Shown here one piece after another: positions 49,283 to 57,981 of a DNA stretch of 64,000 nt. The notes under the pieces were generated by a model that searched no databases, was not told where the DNA came from, and worked only from the letters and a program-made list of their open reading frames with translations. Location: NCBI GenBank assembly GCA_964618895.1, contig CAZUDO010000077.1, positions 1 through 64,000 of the forward strand, given 5' to 3'. Positions within the stretch are counted from its first letter, which is position 1, and each line of letters starts with the position of its first letter. The position numbers and the translations under genes were made by a program. The stretch comes from CAZUDO01 sp964618895 (GTDB lineage: Bacteria > Desulfobacterota > Binatia > DP-6).

Positions 49283-49648
49283 TCAGGCGGTCGCCGCCAC
49301 GCGCGTGCGTGCGAGGCCGGCGATCTCGCCGAAGGTTTGCGGGTCGTCGAAGGCCATCGACGCCAGCATCTTGCGATCGACCTCGACCCCGGCCGCCCGC
49401 AACCCGGCGATCAACTTGCTGTACGAGATGCCGCACTGGCGGGCGGCGGCGCTGATCCGGATGATCCACAACGAACGGAAGTCGCGCTTCTTCTGCTTGC
49501 GGTCGCGGTACGCATACGTGAGACCGCGCTCGACGGTCTCACGGGCCTGGCGGTACGTCTTGCGGCGACCGCCGACGTACCCTTTGGCCATCTTCATCGT
49601 CTTCTTGTGGCGGCGGCGCGTCTTGGCGCCGCCCTTGGTGCGTGGCAT
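49283..49648 (-). CDS. rplT: 50S ribosomal protein L20
   Basis: A 121-residue L20: MPRTKGGAKTRRRHKKTMKM, AYRDRKQKKRDFRSLWIIRI and SYSKLIAGLRAAGVEVDRKM are universal. GGGAGGAG precedes the ATG. L20 binds 23S rRNA early in assembly and in enterobacteria represses infC-rpmI-rplT translation; an equivalent leader was not identified here. Confidence 0.98.
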   Translation of the reverse strand: MPRTKGGAKTRRRHKKTMKMAKGYVGGRRKTYRQARETVERGLTYAYRDRKQKKRDFRSLWIIRISAAARQCGISYSKLIAGLRAAGVEVDRKMLASMAFDDPQTFGEIAGLARTRVAATA

Positions 49649-49669
49649 CGGCGTACTCCTCCCGAAGGC

Positions 49670-49867
49670 TCAGAGATAGGGAATCAGGCGCTTGATGGAC
49701 TTCTGGTTGGCCTTGTCGACCAGGGTCGACTTGCGCAGGTGGCGCTTCTGCTTGCGCGTCTTGCTGGTATTGATGTGGCGCAGGAAGGCGCGCCGGCGCT
49801 TCACCTTCCCGCTGCCGGTCGTCTTGAAGCGCTTGGCGGCGCCCCGGCACGTCTTGATCTTCGGCAT
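49670..49867 (-). CDS. rpmI: 50S ribosomal protein L35
   Basis: A 65-residue L35: MPKIKTCRGAAKRFKTTGSG, KRRRAFLRHINTSKTRKQKR and LVDKANQKSIKRLIPYL are typical. GAGGGAG precedes the ATG. It lies between infC and rplT in the universal order. Confidence 0.97.
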   Translation of the reverse strand: MPKIKTCRGAAKRFKTTGSGKVKRRRAFLRHINTSKTRKQKRHLRKSTLVDKANQKSIKRLIPYL

Positions 49868-49899
49868 CGCGTCTCCCTCGTCGGTCCTTTATTCGGTCC

Positions 49900-50415
49900 T
49901 CATTTCGAGACCAGCATCATGGACATGTTGCGCCCTTCCAGGCGCGGCGTCTGCTCGATGGCCGCCACATCCTGCACCTTGTCGGCGATCTTCTCGAGCA
50001 TGGCCCGCCCCAGCTCCGGGTGGGTGATGGCGCGGCCGCGGAAGAAGACGGTCACCTTCACCCGGTGCCCCTCGCCGATGAAGTTCCGGATGTGGCCCAC
50101 CTTGAAGTCGACGTCGTGCACGCTCGTCTGCGAGCCGACTTTCACTTCCTTCAGGATGGTGGCGGTGGACTTCTTGCGCGACTCCTGCGCCTTCTTCCTC
50201 TGCATGTACCGGAACTTGCCGAAGTCCATGATCCGGCACACCGGCGGATTGGCGGTCGGGGCCACCTCGACCAGGTCGAGCTCGCCCTGCTGCGCCAGGC
50301 GGAGCGCGTCGCCCGGCGTCATCACGCCCAGCTGCGCCCCGTCGGCCCCGATGACCCGCACCTCGCGGGCGCGGATCTGGTTGTTCACCCGGACCTTCTC
50401 TTCGATCTTCGCTAT
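49900..50415 (-). CDS. infC: Translation initiation factor IF-3 (ATA start)
   Basis: A 171-residue IF-3. N-domain VNNQIRAREVRVIGADGAQL and ANPPVCRIMDFGKFRYMQRK, C-domain KVTVFFRGRAITHPELGRAM. No ATG precedes VNNQIRA. The best start is ATA at 50415, preceded after 6 bp by GGGAGG and overlapping the thrS TAG (ATAG), giving an N-terminus IAKIEEKVRVNNQI of normal length. GTG at 50388 is the only conventional alternative and removes nine residues. Rare infC starts (ATT, ATC) are known and serve autoregulation by IF-3 itself. Confidence 0.94.
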   Translation of the reverse strand: MAKIEEKVRVNNQIRAREVRVIGADGAQLGVMTPGDALRLAQQGELDLVEVAPTANPPVCRIMDFGKFRYMQRKKAQESRKKSTATILKEVKVGSQTSVHDVDFKVGHIRNFIGEGHRVKVTVFFRGRAITHPELGRAMLEKIADKVQDVAAIEQTPRLEGRNMSMMLVSK

Positions 50416-52355
50416 GGGACACCTCCCGGCACCCGGGCCGCGGCTGCCGTTTCGCGCACGAACGTGTCGAGCGGCAGCGCGTCCTCGGACGCACCTTCAC
50501 GACGGGGCGCCACCGTCCCGGCCGTCGCCTCCCGCTCGCCCACCACGGCGATGACGGGCACCTTGGCGAGCTGGGCCTCGCGGATTTTGTAGCCGAGCTT
50601 CTCGTTGCGGAGATCAGCGTCGGCGCGGAGCCCGCCCGCACGCGCTTCACTCGCCACGCGCGCCGCGTACTCCGCCACCTTCTCGCTGACCGGCAGCACC
50701 CGCACCTGCTCGGGCGCCAGCCAGAGTGGCAGCTTGCCGGCGGTGTGCTCGAGCAGGATGGCGATGAAGCGCTCGAGCGAGCCGAGCACGGCGCGGTGGA
50801 CCATGGCGGGCGTGGCCTCGCTCCCCTCCGGCGTGACGTAGGTGAGGCCGAAACGCTCCGGCATGGCGCAGTCGACCTGCACGGTGGCGAGCGTCCAGCT
50901 GCGCTCGAGCACGTCGCGGAAATCGAAGCCGATCTTGGGGCCGTAGAAGGCGCCTTCTCCCGCCAGCACCGTGACCGGGAACCCGCTCTGCTCGAGGGCG
51001 GCGCGCAGCGCGCGCTCGGCGGCGTCCCAGACCTCGACCCGGCCGAGGAACTTCTCCGGACGGGTCTGCAGCGTCACCTCGATACGGTCGAAGCCGAAGG
51101 CGCCGTAGACCTCGCGCACCATGGCGACGAAGCCGGCGATCTCGCCGTCGAGCTGCGCGGGCGTGCAGTAGATGTGCGCGTCGTCCTGGGCCATGGAGCG
51201 CACGCGCGTGAGCCCATTCAGGGTGCCGGAGGGCTCGAAGCGGTGCAGGCGGCTGAAATCGGCGAAGCGCACCGGCAGATCGCGATAGGAGTGCTTGCGG
51301 GTGGCGAACAGGTAGCAGTGCCCTGGGCAGTTCATCGGCTTGACGCCGTATTCTTCCTCGTCGACCTTGATGAGGAACATGCTCTCCTTGAACAGGTCGT
51401 AGTGCCCGGAGGTCTTGTAGAGGTCGGTCTTGTAGACCAGCGGCGTGATCACCTCGGCGTAGCCGTAGCGCTGGTAGAGCCCGCGGATGTACTGGACGAG
51501 CGTGTTGTAAACCACGGCGCCGCGCGGGTGGAAGAACGGGGCGCCGGGCGCGATCGGGTGGAGCGAGAACAGGTCGAGCGCGGGCCCGATGCGGCGGTGG
51601 TCGCGCTGCTTGGCCTCCTCCACGCGCTTCAGGTACGCGTCGAGGTCTTTTTCGCTCGCCCACGCCGTGCCGTAGATGCGCTGCAGCTGCTCGTTGCGGG
51701 CATCGCCGCGCCAGTAGGCACCGGCCAGGCTGGTCAGCTTGAAGGCCGGGATGCGGCCGGTGGACGGCAGGTGCGGGCCGCGGCACAGGTCGACGAAATC
51801 GCCCTGATGGTAGAGGGAGAGGATGTCCTCGGGCAGGCCGTCGATGATCTCGACCTTGTAGTGCTCGCCGAGGGCGCGGAAGCGCCGCACCGCTTCGGCC
51901 TTGGCGACCTCCTCGCGGCGGATGGGCAGGTCCTCCTTCACGATGGCGCGCATGGTGTCTTCGATGCGCGCCAGGTCCTCGGGCGTGAAGCCCTCGGGAC
52001 GCTTGAAGTCGTAGTAGAAGCCGTGCTCGATCACCGGGCCGATGGTGATCCCGGTGGCGGGGAAGAGCCGCTTCACCGCCTGCGCCATGACGTGGGCCGA
52101 GGTGTGGCGGATCACCTCCAACCCGTCGGGCGACTCGGCGGCGACGGTCTCCAGACGGCAGTCGGTCGCCAGCGGCCGCGACAGGTCGAGGATCGCCGCC
52201 CGCTCGGCGGTGGTGACGCGCGCGGCGACGGCGCGCTTCAGGGCCTTGCGGCTGCCGCCGTTCTCGGTGTGGACACGGAGCGCGTCGCCGGCAGGGATCC
52301 CCTGGGGCACGTGTAGCGTGGCGCCGTCCTCGAACGTGACCGTGATCTCCGACAT
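50412..52355 (-). CDS. thrS: Threonyl-tRNA synthetase
   Basis: A 647-residue class II synthetase. TGS domain (about 1-62), editing domain with HTSAHVMAQAVKRLFP zinc-like His pair, catalytic core with MNCPGHCYLF and RVRSMAQDDAHIYC, and the C-terminal anticodon-binding domain from VRVLPVSEKVAEYA. The ATG at 52355 is used; a TTG one codon upstream is possible. First protein gene of the conserved thrS-infC-rpmI-rplT-pheST-ihfA series; tRNA-Val lies 80 bp upstream. Confidence 0.97.
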   Translation of the reverse strand: MSEITVTFEDGATLHVPQGIPAGDALRVHTENGGSRKALKRAVAARVTTAERAAILDLSRPLATDCRLETVAAESPDGLEVIRHTSAHVMAQAVKRLFPATGITIGPVIEHGFYYDFKRPEGFTPEDLARIEDTMRAIVKEDLPIRREEVAKAEAVRRFRALGEHYKVEIIDGLPEDILSLYHQGDFVDLCRGPHLPSTGRIPAFKLTSLAGAYWRGDARNEQLQRIYGTAWASEKDLDAYLKRVEEAKQRDHRRIGPALDLFSLHPIAPGAPFFHPRGAVVYNTLVQYIRGLYQRYGYAEVITPLVYKTDLYKTSGHYDLFKESMFLIKVDEEEYGVKPMNCPGHCYLFATRKHSYRDLPVRFADFSRLHRFEPSGTLNGLTRVRSMAQDDAHIYCTPAQLDGEIAGFVAMVREVYGAFGFDRIEVTLQTRPEKFLGRVEVWDAAERALRAALEQSGFPVTVLAGEGAFYGPKIGFDFRDVLERSWTLATVQVDCAMPERFGLTYVTPEGSEATPAMVHRAVLGSLERFIAILLEHTAGKLPLWLAPEQVRVLPVSEKVAEYAARVASEARAGGLRADADLRNEKLGYKIREAQLAKVPVIAVVGEREATAGTVAPRREGASEDALPLDTFVRETAAAARVPGGVP

Positions 52356-52434
52356 CAAATACAGTGGCGGCGTGGCGGCGCGGTCGACGAGGGCGGGAAC
52401 ACGACGCGGACGAGGGGCTTCCGCGTCGTCATGA

Positions 52435-52506
52435 TAGGCACGGGCGGGATTGAACCGCCGGCCTCTTCCGTGTCAAGGAAGCGCTCTCCCACTGAGCTAC
52501 GTGCCT
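52435..52506 (-). tRNA. tRNA-Val (GAC anticodon)
   Basis: A 72-nucleotide cloverleaf on the minus strand. Acceptor AGGCACG/CGTGCCT, D-arm GCTC-AGTGGGA-GAGC, anticodon stem CTTCC/GGAAG with loop TTGACAC (anticodon GAC), T-stem GGCGG/CCGCC with loop TTCAATC, discriminator A; CCA is not encoded. It may share a transcript with thrS. Confidence 0.95.
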
Positions 52507-52576
52507 ATTCTCCCTGAGGAAAAGGAAGGGGCTACCAATCCCCCGGGGGCCTGTCAAGGCGATTCGTCCCTCGACG

Positions 52577-53695
52577 GTGGAACCGGCCGCGGCTACAGTG
52601 CGCGCCGTGTCGCGGGGACAGCTGTCTGCAGGCTTCTTCTTCGCGGTCTTCCTGTTCCTGCTCTACCAGCTGTACCGCTTCCTGGCGGTGTTCTTCGGGC
52701 CACTGATGTGGGCCGCCATCCTGGCCCTGACCTTCTATCCCCTCACCGCCCGCCTGGTGCGCGCCTTCGGCCAGCGCCGCTCCCTGGCCTCGTTCACGCT
52801 CGTGGTGGCGGTCACGCTGGTGGCCATCCTGCCGTCGATCTACCTGGGCACGCTCCTGGTGCGGCAGGCGGCGTCGGCCTACACGCGGGTCAACGGGGCC
52901 GTCAAGCGCGGGGAGATCCAGGAGCTGGTCACCTGGGTGCAGGCGACCCGTCTGGGCGGTCTCTGGCTGCGCGCCATGCCGCTCTTCCGCGAGCTGTCGA
53001 TCGACCTGTCCGACCTGGTGCTGCGAGCCACCAATTGGGTCTCGAACCAGATCGTCGGCCAGGCGACCGTCCTCGCCCGCAACGTGCTCCTGTCGGTGTT
53101 CAACTTCTTCCTCATGCTGGTCGCCCTGTTCTTCTTCTTCCGCGACGGCGAAGCGATGGCGGCCCGCCTGCGCGATCTCCTGCCCATGGCGCCCGAGCAC
53201 AAGGACGCCGCCTTCGCGCGCCTGTACGACACGCTGACGGCGGTGGTGCAGGGCATGGTGGCCACCGCGGTGACGCAGGGCGTACTCGCCGGCCTCGGCT
53301 ACTGGCTGATCGGCGGCCTCGATCTCAGCCTCTTCCTCGGCTTCCTGACCGCCGTGTCGTCCTTCCTGCCGCTCGCCGGTCCGGCGCTCATCTGGGCCGG
53401 CTCGGCCATCTACCTGGTGGTCACCGACCACGTCGGGCGCGGCATCGGCCTTGCCCTGTGGGGCGCCCTGGTGGTGAGCACGTCCGACAACTTCGTGAAG
53501 CCGCTCGTCATCGGCGGCCGTGCGCGCCTGCCCACCTTCCCGCTCCTCATCTCGATCCTCGGGGGCCTGGTCACGTACGGGTTCCTGGGCGTGTTCCTCG
53601 GGCCGGTGATGCTCGCGCTGCTGCTGGTGTTCGTCGACATCTACCGCGAGGAGTACCGGGCGGCGGAGGTGCCGCTCGACCGGGCGGCGGGCTGA
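52577..53695 (+). CDS. AI-2E family transporter (PerM/YdiK-like)
   Basis: A 372-residue membrane protein with about eight helices: FFFAVFLFLLYQLYRFLAVF, the central NFFLMLVALFFFFRDG typical of the family, and SSFLPLAGPALIWAGSAIYL near the C-terminus. Despite the name, few members transport autoinducer-2; some are Na+/H+ antiporters or exporters of unknown substrates. GTG at 52577 or 52607 could be the start. Single gene between tRNA-Val and the convergent DUF983 gene. Confidence 0.85.
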   Translation: MEPAAATVRAVSRGQLSAGFFFAVFLFLLYQLYRFLAVFFGPLMWAAILALTFYPLTARLVRAFGQRRSLASFTLVVAVTLVAILPSIYLGTLLVRQAASAYTRVNGAVKRGEIQELVTWVQATRLGGLWLRAMPLFRELSIDLSDLVLRATNWVSNQIVGQATVLARNVLLSVFNFFLMLVALFFFFRDGEAMAARLRDLLPMAPEHKDAAFARLYDTLTAVVQGMVATAVTQGVLAGLGYWLIGGLDLSLFLGFLTAVSSFLPLAGPALIWAGSAIYLVVTDHVGRGIGLALWGALVVSTSDNFVKPLVIGGRARLPTFPLLISILGGLVTYGFLGVFLGPVMLALLLVFVDIYREEYRAAEVPLDRAAG

Positions 53696-53708
53696 CTGTC
53701 GCGGCTCC

Positions 53709-54116
53709 TCAGCGCCGCGGCGTGCCCCCGCCGTCGAGCGCGCGCGTGACGACGTGGTCGACCGCCAGCCAGACCGCCCGCGCAAGATGGAAGAAGGCCA
53801 CCGGACAGAGCAGCGCCAGCCCGATCGCCAGCGCAAGCTGGGTGCGGAGCGAAAGGCCGATCAGGTCGTCCAGCAGCCACGTCCCGCCGAGCGCCACCGC
53901 CGCCGTGATCGCATAGTTGACGTAGATCGCGCCCACGAAGTACCCCGGCTCGCGCTCGAACCGGAAGCCGCACGCCGGACACGCCTCCCGCATCCGGAAC
54001 CAGCCGGCAAACACGTGCCCGCCGCCGCAGCGCGGGCAGCGGAGCATCAGCGCCCGCCACGCCACCGTGCGCCCCGGCGCGGGCACGAGCGGCACGCCCC
54101 CGGGGCTACTGGACAT
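53709..54116 (-). CDS. DUF983 family membrane protein
   Basis: A 135-residue protein with an N-terminal zinc ribbon (LRCPRCGGGHVFAGWFR and CPACGFRFEREPGYFVGAI) followed by two membrane helices and a basic tail. DUF983 members are common in proteobacteria, often near cytochrome oxidase genes, with no defined function. The ATG at 54116 is chosen because earlier in-frame codons have no similarity. It follows the nitronate monooxygenase gene by 17 bp on the same strand, so the two may be cotranscribed. Confidence 0.82.
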   Translation of the reverse strand: MSSSPGGVPLVPAPGRTVAWRALMLRCPRCGGGHVFAGWFRMREACPACGFRFEREPGYFVGAIYVNYAITAAVALGGTWLLDDLIGLSLRTQLALAIGLALLCPVAFFHLARAVWLAVDHVVTRALDGGGTPRR

Positions 54117-54133
54117 CGCCGAGGGCCTTGCGA

Positions 54134-55102
54134 TCACACCGGCCCGGTGCGATCGCGCGCGAACAGCCCCCGCGCCAGGAGCGCCTCCGCCTGCGCGACG
54201 ATCTCGCGCAGCAGGTCCCCGGCCGGCTTGATCTGGCGGAAGCTCCCCACGCCCTGCCCCGCCGGAAAGCACGTACGGCCGGGTTCGGCCTCCGGGTTCC
54301 AGTAGGCCATCACGTCGCGCTGGGTGGAGATCATGAGCTGCTCCGGGAAGGGACGCATCTTCTGCGGGTCGGCCTCGTGCTCGGCGATGTACGGATTGCG
54401 CAGCGCGCGCAGCGGCTTCCCCGAGTACGTGCGCGTGCGGATGGTGTCATCCTGCTCCGCCTGCACGAGCGCCTCGCGGTACTGCCGCGCGGCCGTGGCC
54501 TCGGGCGTGGCGATGAAGCGCGTGCCGATGACGGCGCCCTGGGCGCCGAGCGCCAGCGCCGCTACGACGCCGCGACCGTCGACGATGCCGCCCGCGGCCA
54601 CGACCGGGATCTTCACCGCGTCGACCACCTGCGGCACGAGCGCCAGCGTGCCGATCTCGCCGGTGTGGCCGCCCGCCTCCGTGCCCTGCGCGGCGACCAC
54701 GTCGGCGCCCGCCTGCTCGGCGCGTACGGCGTGCTTCACCTTGCCGGTCATCACCATGATCGTGAGCCCATGGGCCTTCATCTCGCCGACGTGCTTTTCG
54801 GGCACGGCGAGGCCGGCCACGAAGATCTTCACCTCCTCCTCGTAGAGGACGGGAAGATACGGCACGATCATCTGCGGCAGCGGCGCCAGCAGGTCGACGG
54901 CGAAGGGCTTGGTGGTGAGGGCGCGGGTCTTCCGGATCTCCGCCCGCAGGTCGTCCGGCGACAGGTTGGCGGCGCCCATGATGCCGAGGCCGCCGGCGTT
55001 CGACACCGCCGCCACCAGGGGCGCCATGGACACGCCACCCATGCCCGCCAGGAGAATGGGCACGTCGATGCCGAACAGATCGCAGATGGGCGTGCGCAGC
55101 AT
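54134..55102 (-). CDS. Nitronate monooxygenase / NPD-family flavoenzyme
   Basis: A 322-residue FMN TIM-barrel protein related to 2-nitropropane dioxygenase and FabK. DVPILLAGMGGVSMAPLVAA binds FMN; catalytic-His region QGTEAGGHTGEIGTLALVPQ; phosphate loop IPVVAAGGIVDGRGVVAALA and ALGAQGAVIGTRFIATPEA. The ATG at 55102 (MLRTPICDLFGIDVPI) is the family start. In acyl-CoA-rich contexts such proteins may be enoyl reductases; it is divergent from a thiolase-like gene. Confidence 0.88.
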   Translation of the reverse strand: MLRTPICDLFGIDVPILLAGMGGVSMAPLVAAVSNAGGLGIMGAANLSPDDLRAEIRKTRALTTKPFAVDLLAPLPQMIVPYLPVLYEEEVKIFVAGLAVPEKHVGEMKAHGLTIMVMTGKVKHAVRAEQAGADVVAAQGTEAGGHTGEIGTLALVPQVVDAVKIPVVAAGGIVDGRGVVAALALGAQGAVIGTRFIATPEATAARQYREALVQAEQDDTIRTRTYSGKPLRALRNPYIAEHEADPQKMRPFPEQLMISTQRDVMAYWNPEAEPGRTCFPAGQGVGSFRQIKPAGDLLREIVAQAEALLARGLFARDRTGPV

Positions 55103-55148
55103 GGGCGGCAGGCTTGACTCGGGCACGGGTAGCACGCGAGGAAATCCC

Positions 55149-56657
55149 ATGCCAGAGGCCCAGACGATCCGCCCCGTGCTCGTCGGCGGCGGCCAGGTGA
55201 CCGACCGCCCCGACGACCCCACCGCGGGGCGCGAGCCGCTCCTCCTGATGGAGGACGCCGCGCGTCTGGCCGCCGACGACGCCGGCGGCGGCGCGCGCCT
55301 GCTCGCGGCGATCGACACGCTCGCGGTCGCCAACGTGATCGTGCACGACTACGGCGACGCCCCGGGGCTGCTCGCCGAGCGCCTCGGGTGCCACCCGGCG
55401 CGCACCATCTACACCACGCTCGGCGGCAACACGCCGCAGTCGCTGGTGAACCACCTGTGCGACGAGATCGTCGCCGGCCGCACACAGGTGGCGCTCATCG
55501 CCGGCGCGGAGGCCTGGTACACCATGCGCGTGCGTGCCCGCGCCGGGCTGCCCTGCGACTGGCCGGTGCGCGAGTCGAATGCGCCGCGCTGGGGCGACCC
55601 GCGGCCCGGCGTGAGCGACTACGAGGCCCGCCACGGCGCCGCCCGCCCGGTCGACAGCTATCCCATGTACGAGAACGCCTTCCGCGCCGCGCGCCGCCTG
55701 TCGCTCGCCGACCATCGCCGCGAGCTGGGGGCCTTCGGCGCGCGCTGCACCGCGATTGCAGCCGCGAACCCGTACGCCTGGTTCCGCGACGGCAAGAGCG
55801 CCGAGGAGCTCGTCACCGTCACCGCCGACAACCGCATGATCGGCTTCCCCTACCCCAAGTGCCTGAACGCCATCCTCGACGTGAACCAGGGCGCGGCGCT
55901 GCTGCTCCTGAGCGACGCCGCCGCGACGCGCCTCGGCATCGCCGCCGACCGCTGGGTGTACCCCTGGGGCGGTGTCGACGTGATCGAGCACTGGTACCTG
56001 CAGGACCGTGTCGACTACACCAGTCTCCCCGGCATGCGGCGCGCGGGCGGGGCACTCCTCGACGCACTCGATCTCTCCATCGACCGCATCCGTCACCTGG
56101 AGCTCTACAGCTGCTTCCCGATCGCGACCCGCCTGTCGGCGACCATGCTCGGCCTCGCCCCCGACACGACCCAGCCCTTGACCCTGACCGGCGGGCTGCC
56201 GTGGTTCGGCGGCGCCGGCAACAACTACACCACCCACGCCATCGCCACGCTGCTCGACCGCCTGCGCGCGGAGCGGGACAGCCTGGGGCTGGTGCACGCG
56301 CTCGGGTGGATCCTCACCAAGCATGCGCTCGGCGTCTACGGCGGCACCCCGCCGCCGCACGGCTGGCGACGGGCCGGCGGCGCGCCGCTGCAGGCCGCGG
56401 TCGACCGAGAGCCCTCCCCCACCGTGGTCGAGGACGCGGGCGGCCGCGCCACCATCGAGACCTACACCGTCGCCCACGGACGCGACGGCGCGCCGGAGCG
56501 CGGCACGGTGGTCGGGCGGCTGGCCGACGGCCGCCGCTTCCTCGCCGTGCTGCCCCGCGACCGCAGCGTCCTCGAAGCCATGGAGCGCGACGAGCAGGTG
56601 GGGCGCACCGGCAGCGTCCGGCACGCCGATCGCCTGAACACGTTCGAGCCGGCGTGA
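55149..56657 (+). CDS. Thiolase-like protein (TLP1-type, with extra C-terminal domain)
   Basis: A 502-residue thiolase-fold protein. N-terminal part RPVLVGGGQVTDRPDDPTAG and C-terminal core HALGWILTKHALGVYGGTPP match acetyl-CoA acetyltransferase-annotated TLP1 proteins, and about 100 residues beyond the core (from roughly 415) fit the TLP1 additional C-terminal domain. At the usual nucleophile position the sequence is TLGGNTPQSLVNHLCDEI, lacking the expected Cys, so ordinary Claisen thiolysis is unlikely. TLP1 of mycobacteria is reported to bind CoA without strong thiolase activity. Followed by an overlapping small gene. Confidence 0.82.
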   Translation: MPEAQTIRPVLVGGGQVTDRPDDPTAGREPLLLMEDAARLAADDAGGGARLLAAIDTLAVANVIVHDYGDAPGLLAERLGCHPARTIYTTLGGNTPQSLVNHLCDEIVAGRTQVALIAGAEAWYTMRVRARAGLPCDWPVRESNAPRWGDPRPGVSDYEARHGAARPVDSYPMYENAFRAARRLSLADHRRELGAFGARCTAIAAANPYAWFRDGKSAEELVTVTADNRMIGFPYPKCLNAILDVNQGAALLLLSDAAATRLGIAADRWVYPWGGVDVIEHWYLQDRVDYTSLPGMRRAGGALLDALDLSIDRIRHLELYSCFPIATRLSATMLGLAPDTTQPLTLTGGLPWFGGAGNNYTTHAIATLLDRLRAERDSLGLVHALGWILTKHALGVYGGTPPPHGWRRAGGAPLQAAVDREPSPTVVEDAGGRATIETYTVAHGRDGAPERGTVVGRLADGRRFLAVLPRDRSVLEAMERDEQVGRTGSVRHADRLNTFEPA

Positions 56658-57028
56658 ACGCGATGCACTGGGTCGAACCCGCGACGCGACAGGTGCGTGT
56701 CACCACCACCGGCCGGCGCTCCGGCCGCCGCCATGCCGTCACGCTGTGGTTCGTCGCCCGGGGAGGCGCCGGACCGGTCTACCTGTGGCACTGCCGCGGG
56801 CGAACCGATTGGGTCGCCAACGTACACGCCAGCGGGCGGCTGGAGGTCGATTTCGGTGGCGGGCCGATGGCCGCCCGGGCCGAGCGCGTCGCGGGCGAGG
56901 AACGGGACTGGGCCCGGCACACGTTCCACCGCAAGTACCTTGGTGCGCGCGTCTTCCAGCTCCTCGGCTGGTCCGGGCGGGCGATCGTCTTCCGGGTCGA
57001 GGCAATCACTGCGCCGACCGCGACGTAG
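56654..57028 (+). CDS. Small nitroreductase-like / F420-type split-barrel protein
   Basis: A 124-residue protein: EPATRQVRVTTTGRRSGRRH, VTLWFVARGGAGPVYLW, then RTDWVANVHASGRLEVDFGG. This resembles the deazaflavin-dependent nitroreductase (DUF385, split-beta-barrel) family, in which TxGRxSG is the cofactor-phosphate loop. Whether F420 or another flavin is used is unknown. The GTG start overlaps the thiolase-like stop (GTGA), suggesting a functional link; ATG at 56663 is the alternative. Confidence 0.72.
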   Translation: MNAMHWVEPATRQVRVTTTGRRSGRRHAVTLWFVARGGAGPVYLWHCRGRTDWVANVHASGRLEVDFGGGPMAARAERVAGEERDWARHTFHRKYLGARVFQLLGWSGRAIVFRVEAITAPTAT

Positions 57029-57047
57029 ACCACCCGCCGGGACGGTG

Positions 57048-57890
57048 TCAGGTCTCGCCCCAGGCGAGCTGCGCCTGCGCCGGGATGCGGAACACGTCCC
57101 CGCTCCGGAACGGCGCGATGCCCTCGGCCACCCCGCGCGCCACCCGCTCCCGCTCGGCAGCCGTGAGCACCGCCAGATGAGGTGCCAACGGTCCCCCGCC
57201 CCCCATGTCGGTCAGCATGCCCCAGAACTCGCTCGCGTCACGCGCGAACTGCGACAGCCGGACGCGCTCCTGGTGCACGTCGCGGAACCCCGCCGCGCGC
57301 AGCATGGCCGCGAGCTCGCCGTCGCCGGAGAGGTGGAACACGCCGGGCTCACGCGGATCGGGGTCTGGCATGGGGCGCACCGCGCCGAGCGCCGCCAGCG
57401 GGATGGTGATCCAGGGGTTGGTCTCGGGCGGGGCCCAGGCCGTGATGGCGATCCGCCCGCCCGGCACCAGGGCCTTCCGCACACGCGCCAGCGTGGTCGC
57501 CACGTCACGCAGATAGATGACGCTCCAGCGACCGAGCACGGCGTCGAACCCGCCCGGCGGCAGGGCCAGCGTGGTCACGTCGGCGGCGCGGAATTCGACG
57601 TGGGCCAGGCCGAGCGCCGCCGCCCGCTCGGTGGCGGTGGCGATCATGTCCTCGCTCAGGTCCACGCCCAGGACGCGTCCGTGCGGCCCGACGAGCACCG
57701 CCACCTGCAGCGTGGGATCGCCGATCCCGCACCCGAGGTCGAGCACGCGCGTGCCGTCCCCCAGCTGCGCCACCGCCGCCATGCGTAGCGCGACCGGCCA
57801 CGCGAACGACTGGAACAGCGGCTCCCACCGCCGCCAGCCGCCGGCGACCGCTTGCCACTCCGCCCGGGCGCTCCCGTGGTCATCCGCCAT
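57048..57890 (-). CDS. Class I SAM-dependent methyltransferase
   Basis: A 280-residue methyltransferase. SAM-binding motif I VLDLGCGIGDPTLQVAVL, acidic loop GVDLSEDMIATATERA, motif II FDAVLGRWSVIYLRDV and post-motif LVPGGRIAITAW follow the UbiE/MenG-like pattern, but the substrate is not predictable. It converges on the preceding small reductase-like gene with a 19-bp gap and is divergent from the hydrolase gene. Confidence 0.85.
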   Translation of the reverse strand: MADDHGSARAEWQAVAGGWRRWEPLFQSFAWPVALRMAAVAQLGDGTRVLDLGCGIGDPTLQVAVLVGPHGRVLGVDLSEDMIATATERAAALGLAHVEFRAADVTTLALPPGGFDAVLGRWSVIYLRDVATTLARVRKALVPGGRIAITAWAPPETNPWITIPLAALGAVRPMPDPDPREPGVFHLSGDGELAAMLRAAGFRDVHQERVRLSQFARDASEFWGMLTDMGGGGPLAPHLAVLTAAERERVARGVAEGIAPFRSGDVFRIPAQAQLAWGET

Positions 57891-57981
57891 GCCTCCACTC
57901 CTTAGCACCGGCGATGCTCCCGGAAAACCGGCCCGGCAGCGTGCGCTTGCGTGCGTCCGGTGCGCACGATACGAGCGCCGC

